NCBI GenBank assembly: GCA_029054965.1
Contig: JAIDEF010000418.1
Span: 1-6,429 of the forward strand
DNA: 6,429 nt
Source: Eubacterium sp.
GTDB taxonomy: Bacteria > Bacillota > Clostridia > Oscillospirales > Acutalibacteraceae
Direction of reading: 5' to 3'
How positions within the stretch are numbered: position 1 is the first letter of the stretch; each line of letters opens with the position of its first letter. A program made the position numbers and the translations under genes. Below the pieces are notes generated by a model that ran no database searches, was not told where the DNA came from, and saw nothing but the letters and a program-made list of their open reading frames with translations. Of the stretch, positions 6,147 to 6,429 are shown piece after piece.

Positions 6147-6429
6147 TTATTTTACTTTTTGATTTTTTAGTCTTTTCTTGATTGGTTTATAAATGATAAA
6201 TACAATTGGTGTAATTACTGCTGTGTAAATTGCGCAGGGGATATAAAAGCTTAATATAGTGCCTTCGCCGCCCTCAACACCTTTAATCACAATGAAGCAA
6301 AGCCAGTAGGTCAGACAGTATAAAATAATTGTCGTTACGGCAACAAGCATATTTGTAATAAAGGTATCACGGATAAGATGGTTAACAAGTGCTGCAGCAA
6401 TGAAGCACACGATTGCAAAGAAAATGCAG
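6147..6429 (-). CDS. mreD: Rod shape-determining protein MreD, C-terminal part
   Basis: The last 93 codons and stop of a gene whose start lies beyond the window. The fragment is highly hydrophobic, with three likely membrane helices: from the window edge to about residue 16 (ending near 'AAALVNH'), a long stretch around 'LVAVTTIILYCLTYW', and a final helix in 'CAIYTAVITPIVFIIYKP'. It ends in a basic cytoplasmic tail, 'KKRLKNQKVK'. This layout, and especially the pattern 'IYTAVITPIVF' followed by a charged tail, is typical of the MreD C-terminus. MreD is a small membrane protein of the MreB-MreC-RodA-PBP2 elongation complex. MreD sequences diverge fast, so the name rests on topology, the tail pattern and the mrdA gene 23 bp downstream. 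The reading frame is open to the window edge. An internal GTG at 6410 has no reason to be the start. Confidence 0.75.
   Translation of the reverse strand, partial: CIFFAIVCFIAAALVNHLIRDTFITNMLVAVTTIILYCLTYWLCFIVIKGVEGGEGTILSFYIPCAIYTAVITPIVFIIYKPIKKRLKNQKVK

Noticed and set aside
1..6429. Mobile elements, CRISPR arrays, tRNA genes, phage or defence genes
   Set aside because: No long direct or inverted repeats, repeat-spacer pattern, cloverleaf or relevant protein family was seen. The window is filled by housekeeping genes.

Overview
The window is an ordinary chromosomal, protein-coding stretch. It holds six genes, all on the minus strand, read from high to low coordinates. The proteins look like those of a low-to-moderate GC Clostridia member. 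AspRS, HisRS and the methylglyoxal synthase homologue all resemble Firmicutes versions, the ribosome binding sites are strong AGGAGG types, and mreD sits directly before a class B penicillin-binding protein. A Ruminococcus/Oscillospiraceae-type gut anaerobe is my guess; the sequence alone does not prove it.

Layout in transcription order: (1) the C-terminal end of mreD (6147-6429, start outside the window); (2) a PBP2/MrdA-type transpeptidase (4105-6123), 23 bp downstream; (3) a 101-bp spacer with a plausible promoter and an inverted repeat at the ribosome binding site; (4) a methylglyoxal synthase family gene (3587-4003); (5) a 57-bp spacer with a perfect 8-bp hairpin; (6) hisS (2183-3529); (7) aspS (382-2178), 4 bp downstream; (8) a YfbR-type HD-domain 5'-deoxynucleotidase (1-389, C-terminus outside the window), whose start overlaps the aspS stop by 8 bp. 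Coding density is high and the longest non-coding stretch is the 101 bp before mgsA. I see no tRNA or rRNA genes, mobile elements, CRISPR arrays or long repeats.

The genes form two functional blocks. mreD and mrdA belong to the cell-elongation machinery (lateral-wall peptidoglycan synthesis). hisS, aspS and the yfbR-like gene form a tightly packed run in which two tRNA charging enzymes are probably co-transcribed, and perhaps translationally coupled, with a nucleotide-pool enzyme. The mgsA-like gene lies between the blocks and seems to have its own promoter.

I found no new multi-gene system. The observation most worth following is the MgsA homologue. It keeps the whole phosphate-binding framework but has Gly60 and Asn90 where the E. 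coli enzyme has Asp71 and Asp101, so it may be inactive, altered in chemistry, or a ligand-binding protein.
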